Positions 35,601 through 41,600 of a stretch of DNA of 64,000 bases are shown here, piece after piece. Source of the DNA: Patiria miniata (lineage: Eukaryota > Echinodermata > Asteroidea > Valvatida > Asterinidae). Where the stretch lies: positions 30,741,334-30,805,333 of the forward strand of contig NW_024037074.1 in assembly GCF_015706575.1 (NCBI RefSeq), given 5' to 3'. The notes beneath the pieces were generated by a model. The model saw only the letters and a list, made by a program, of their open reading frames with translations. It had not been told where the DNA came from and searched no databases. Position 1 is the first letter of the stretch, and each line of letters opens with the position of its first letter. Made by a program: the position numbers and the translations under genes.

Positions 35601-38600
35601 TGTATTCGGAACGGATGACGGATAAACGCTCAGGGAGCGAGGCCGGAAATATCTGTCAGCGACCCGCTCGCTGCGAGCGAGGCCGGAAATATGACTTTGC
35701 TACCCGAGGGTGATGGCTTCAACCCACCTGGCTTGAGGTCGAGTGAAAAGTAATCCTGCACCTTGTTCCGTTCTTGCAAAATAATCCCGGCGCAAACTGG
35801 TTAAAAGAGTTATTGGCAAACAGAATTTGGCAAATTTTGTCTCATCTTGTGGAGCAGGTCGCACATTATAGTTTAGCATCATTTGCATGTCGTTCAGATA
35901 TCGTTTGCACCCATGGTTTGATTTTGTGTGTGTTTATCAAAGTTAGTCAGAATAGCACATTTTCATGTACATGTAGGTAGTAGAGTGCTTTAGAAGCGAT
36001 TAGCTCCACTTTTCACATTGTAAATGCACTTTTTGGTTTCATCCTCAAAACCATTTGAATGGTCAAGCGTTAAGACATGTACATAGGTTGTTCTATAAAT
36101 TTAGGGTCCACTTTTTTTCTTTCCCCTATTACATCTGACATCTATGATTGTATAATTCTGATGCACTCCTTAATGCAGTCATCTTCCAAAAGTGATTATG
36201 AACTACCTACCCAACAAAAACAATAATTTGAAGTCATGCTTGAATGGCAAATTACAAAGTACCAAGGTAACATCATGGACAGAAAAAATGTCATGCAAAA
36301 TTTATGGAATGACACTGATATAATAGCTGTGTCTGCTTCAAAATTGTTGAAAAGGAAAACACTGCAGATCTTAACTCATACACTTATTAATATTTCAACC
36401 ATAGAAAATTTATTCTCCTGATTTGTAAACACTTCAATTTGTGCTTCCACACGTGACTCCTTAATTGCCTTTTTGTCGAATATGGTCACGCTGTTTTGAT
36501 GTTAACAGTCCAAAAGTTTCGTTTACTCAAACTCCCTTCTTAGTTTGACTATTAGTAGAAGACCATATCCGTCAAAATCCATCAATCTGCTTCACATAAA
36601 GCTTCAGGACCAAATCCATCGAAATCCACCACTGGTGCTGGTGGATTTTGATGGACTTGGTACGGTACACATGGCTTATCTGCTAAAATCCCCCAAAGTG
36701 GGGGGATGGATTTTGATGGAGTTGGTAAGGTTAGGGTTAAAGAATATTTTATAACAGCAAAACCAAACTCCCCTGCCCCTCTCCCCCCCCCCCCCCATTT
36801 ATAAGCAAGTTTCTCAACTTGATGCCAAAAACTTAAACAATAAACAAACAAAAACCTGTATTAGAATAAAAACCAGCATGCCATGTTTACTTTTACCAAG
36901 ATGGCTGCCTGCAGTGGTTGCTATGGTAAACCATCTGTAAAAAACAGATAACATACATGTATAAGCATTTCTGAAAGAAACTACCTCTAAAATATTTGTT
37001 ATTTTTTGCTGTACGTGTGTTGCACTTCCATTTGCATGTTTAACAACCAGGTAATGTGATCCCACAAAATGAGTCTTAAGGACGTTTGTCATTATGTGCC
37101 ATGTGCATAGGAAAGAGCATACCCTAGCTCTCCATTTTGATTTATCACTCAGTTTGTCATTTGGATGCATATGGACAAAAGTGTGAACGATTTTGCAAAT
37201 GCCTATAACTCAAAATGGGTTTTTGCCTCTATTTTATCGGGCATGGTCACATAATGTGACCCAATGCAACAAAATTGTTGTGGAAAAAAAATTGTCTTTA
37301 CGACTCATTTCTTGGGATTTTATTGCTCTTAATTTTTTACATTTTGAAATGATTGTGCGTGTGTAATTATTTCCGATTGTTGTGTGTTTTTTGCATGTTT
37401 CATCATGTAACCATCAACATCATCATTTGCATCATACCCATCCTTAATACATCTCTGTACTCCGTAGTCTACTGACAACAGTGCGGTAGGTATTTTAAAA
37501 AAAGATAAATTGCATACATTTTTTTAAAAGTTTATAAATTTTTTTTTTAATATTGTGCTGTTTTGTGCTGTATACTTGATCCTATACTTTGTTGTAATTT
37601 TATGCTTCTACTCCTTTTAACTGCTATTTAACCATTTTTAATTCCTGTAAAGTGTAAACGTGGTTATATCAGCGACTCTTTTGTGGCTGCCTACCTCGTG
37701 TGTTTATATGAATAAACCAGAATAATAATAATAATAATGAAAAAAAATAAATTAGCGCCGAAATCTATGTTGGCAATGACTGGAAGACAAAGAGTTCTCG
37801 TTGTCCTTTAACCTTAACTCCCCAGCCTAATTTACTAGGAACCACACCCATTCTGGCAAATTCCAACATCCACATGGGAAATCGTGCACACACAATGTTG
37901 GACTTAGTTTCTGGAGGTATGCCAACCCCAGTGTAAAAGACCATCAGTTTAGGGGTACTGTACCTATCCCAACAGATTTAAACAAAACCTGCTGTTGAAC
38001 TTTGATGGGTTGAGTTCAGTTAGGGTTAATGGTTGAGATAAATATGAAATTCATCTGAATGTACTTTATTGATTTCTTTTGGAAGTTTTTGGTAAATTCT
38101 TTTTGTTTCAACGTTTAAGTAGTTAGCAAAAATCATTCTCAACAACAAATTGCCAAATTTTTGTAAGGGGCAGTATGTTTGTTCTGTGTTTAAACACTGG
38201 TTCTTACCTAAAAAGTCATCTTCTATGTTTTTTCTTTCTTTATGTTTTACAGCATGGGGATCGTGATGAATTTTCCAAAAGGTGAGCTAGATTGTAAACT
38301 ACCTTTTTTTTTATTTCCAGTTGAGAAATCTACTAACAGACATCCATTGGTTTTGATGTGAAATGTACTTTTGGGGGGAAGGCTTATGTCAAGTTGGAAC
38401 AAAAACCTAGAATCTAGCTGGGAAATTGTCTTTTCATGTGAGGCGTTCTGGCAAAATGAGACAGAACTGGGCATAGGTCCAAATGAGGGTTGTTGCACTT
38501 CAATCAGACATTCAGTTGAGAAGTTATGGCTGTTTTAAAGGGAAAATACAACATTTGCAAACATCAAAAAATAAAACTACCAAATCATTTTGAAATACCT

Positions 38601-41600
38601 TGCTGGACTGTTAGTGAATGACAGTGTAAAGCATCCTGTGAAATCATGGCACCTGGTATACTGTCATTTTCAAGAAAAGTGGTATTTTTGTATCAATTTC
38701 CAACGCTGGTCGGCCGACCAGCGTTGGAAAAAACTGGCTTTTTTTCAAATACTGGCCCCAATTGACCATCGCACTTGTTTGCAATCGATTACACACCTAT
38801 GAACGGGTACAAGCCAGGTAGACTGGTTCCCTGACCTTACAATTCCCCAATGTATGTAAACTGCTCTGTTTCTTCTTATATGGAGTCAGGGAACCAGACT
38901 ACAGGAAAATGATTGTTTTTCTTGGTTTTTATAGCATTTTCGAACCCAAAACCTCAAAAAAGTCAGTGTAACTATATTTGCTATATATTTCCAACCCCCC
39001 AATTCCATCCATTTCTGAAAATTACAGCAAAAGCAAATGATGTATATTCCCTTTAAAGTTTGCATTTATCGACATGTTGAACAAGCAAAATACCGAGAAA
39101 CAGGCCTATTTAAAGTTTCAAGTTTTGCAATGGTTTTTTCCTTTAAAACACTTGTATTTTTATACTATTTCTTTAACCCTAACCCCCTTGAGTGATTTCC
39201 TAGGAACCTTCCTCACACTTGCAAAATCCAACACCACATGGTAACTCAACATCCAAACGGGCTCGATATGCCTTTTCTGTGTCCACCTGGATTTGACTAT
39301 GACGTGTGAAGCAAGATCATGAATATTTATGAGATAAACCTCTTGCTTGTGTTTTCCCTCGTGGTAAAAGGTTAGAGGTCAAGATCCAGACCCAGGAGGA
39401 GGAGTTACATATGCCCTGATCCGATTGGTCAGTGGTCATGAATATAAAAGATCCTATTGCTTGTGTTTTTCCTCTGGGTCAAAGGTTAGAGGTCAAGTTC
39501 CAGAGCCAAGACTTACATGCCCACAACTGATTGGTCCATGATCATGAATATATGTATAAGGCAATGAATATGTATAAGGTGAACCCTTTGCTTGTGTTTT
39601 CCCTCTGGTTCAAAGGTTAGAGGTCAAGATCCAGACCCAGGAGGAGGAGCTACACGCCCTGAACCGACTGGTCACCGATCTTCAAAACCGCAACAAGAAG
39701 CTTGAGCAGACTCGAGACACACTGCAGGAGAACGTGGAGACGTATCGGGGGCGGAATAAGAAACTTGAAGATGTGGAGAAAGCGCAGAAGAAAGAGATGG
39801 AGACGCTGAAGGAAACGGGTAAGAAATATAGGAGAGAATTGACTGGAATGGGATTACAACCTGCCAGCTTTGAACAATTAAAATAAGGGAATAAATGTGC
39901 GCTTGGCGGGTTTTAAACACTCTGTTTAAGACCAGTTGGAGTCTGAAAGCTGATAATTACCTGAGCTGAAGGCGAGGGTGATTATCAGCATCCAGACTCT
40001 AACCTGTCTTAAACAGATTGTTTAATACTGGCCAGGTACCTTTTTGGTTAAATAATCAAAACTTTTCGGTCTAAAAGTCCAAACAAGTCCAAAATTATAA
40101 ATTTCCAACGTTTTTTGTTCAACAAATTTACCTCATGTTTTTCAGAACACCCCTCTAGCTATATTATGGACTGTCCAATCTCGCGAGTGCAGTGTCATAA
40201 GCAACTCCTTATATTGAGATTGGCGTGCGCGGCACATGTACTTCGTGATGTGGCGCACAACGCATCTGTGCCGGTGTATTGTGAATTTAGGACTATCAAA
40301 TTCTGACTGGTAGTATTGCGCATGCTGTGGGTGAGATTTGTGAACGTTCAACCAATAAAACGGTAAAGGCACCGGATTTCATAGGAGTCCAAATTTCATG
40401 TGGCACTGGAAAAGTGTTTAAGATCAGCCAGCCGGTCTTTATCAACTGTTTAAGACCGGCCACGTGACGGGCTTTTGACCAGTATGAATGGGTAAACTGT
40501 CTTAGGTATTTATGAATGACAGCTTAAGTACGAGTTCAACCAGACTCCTTCACAAATCATTCACAAATCAATCACAAGTCCATTAATTATTCGTCTTTTA
40601 TATAACTGACATGCAGATCCTTGTCATTTGATTGGTGGAACTCACATCTAGTGACATTCGTTATTGCTCCCATTCACGCCGGGGCTCAAAAAGTCCAATT
40701 CGTCCATGGGGAATGGGAAATACCATTCAACAGTTAAAATCATTCTTGTTCCATGACGCGGTATTTTTTGTGCAAATGCATGCTGGTGTGCGTGTTCAGC
40801 GTTGCGTGTATTGCTCCAAAGAGCCAGCGCTACAGAGTTGGGTTCAAACATTTTTCTTGAAGGGGTGGTTTGGAAGAGAGAAATACATTTTCCCCCAATT
40901 TTGTATTGAAATCAAAGTTCAAATATATCAAATGACAATGATCTGTATGTCAGTTATATAAAACAAATACTGAGTGGCTTTAAATTGTGGAATGGGAGGA
41001 ATATTACCGCTCGGTAAAATCTGGACTTTTCAAGTTCACTCGGCTTCGCCTCGTGAAATGGAAAAGTCCCAATTTTCCTTTGCTATAATATTCCTCCCAT
41101 CTCACTCTGAGCCACTCAATATTTGTATACTAATACAGCGCTTCTTCGTTCTGGTTGCATGCTTCTGTGTATTATTTCAACTGTTTGCCGTAGCCGGAGC
41201 CAAGTGCACAAAGTGCAGGCGTCTAGAGGCTCAGTACGAGGAGGTGTTGGGAGAGAAAGAAAGCCTCGAAGAAGAGAACGAGGAACTGCATCAAGAAGTA
41301 GAAAACTTGGAAGGGCTGCTGAATATCCAGACACAAGATGCCAAGAAAAGGTGAGAATATGCTGGGGCGGTGTTGGGTTGGGTTCGTTCAGTGTACTTGA
41401 ATTGTCTCTCATTTCTGGACAGTTTTGAAGTTGAGTTGATCACTGTCCCTTTAAAATGAGATTTGAAGGTTTGCATGGTGGAAAGATACTAAGACAAGAT
41501 AAGTTTGCGGTAGCACCATGTGAATAAATCTCTTTTGTGAGTATGTGTGGTTCTGAAAAGAACCGGAGGGACTCAATGTTTCAAACAGTACGCTCTGCCC

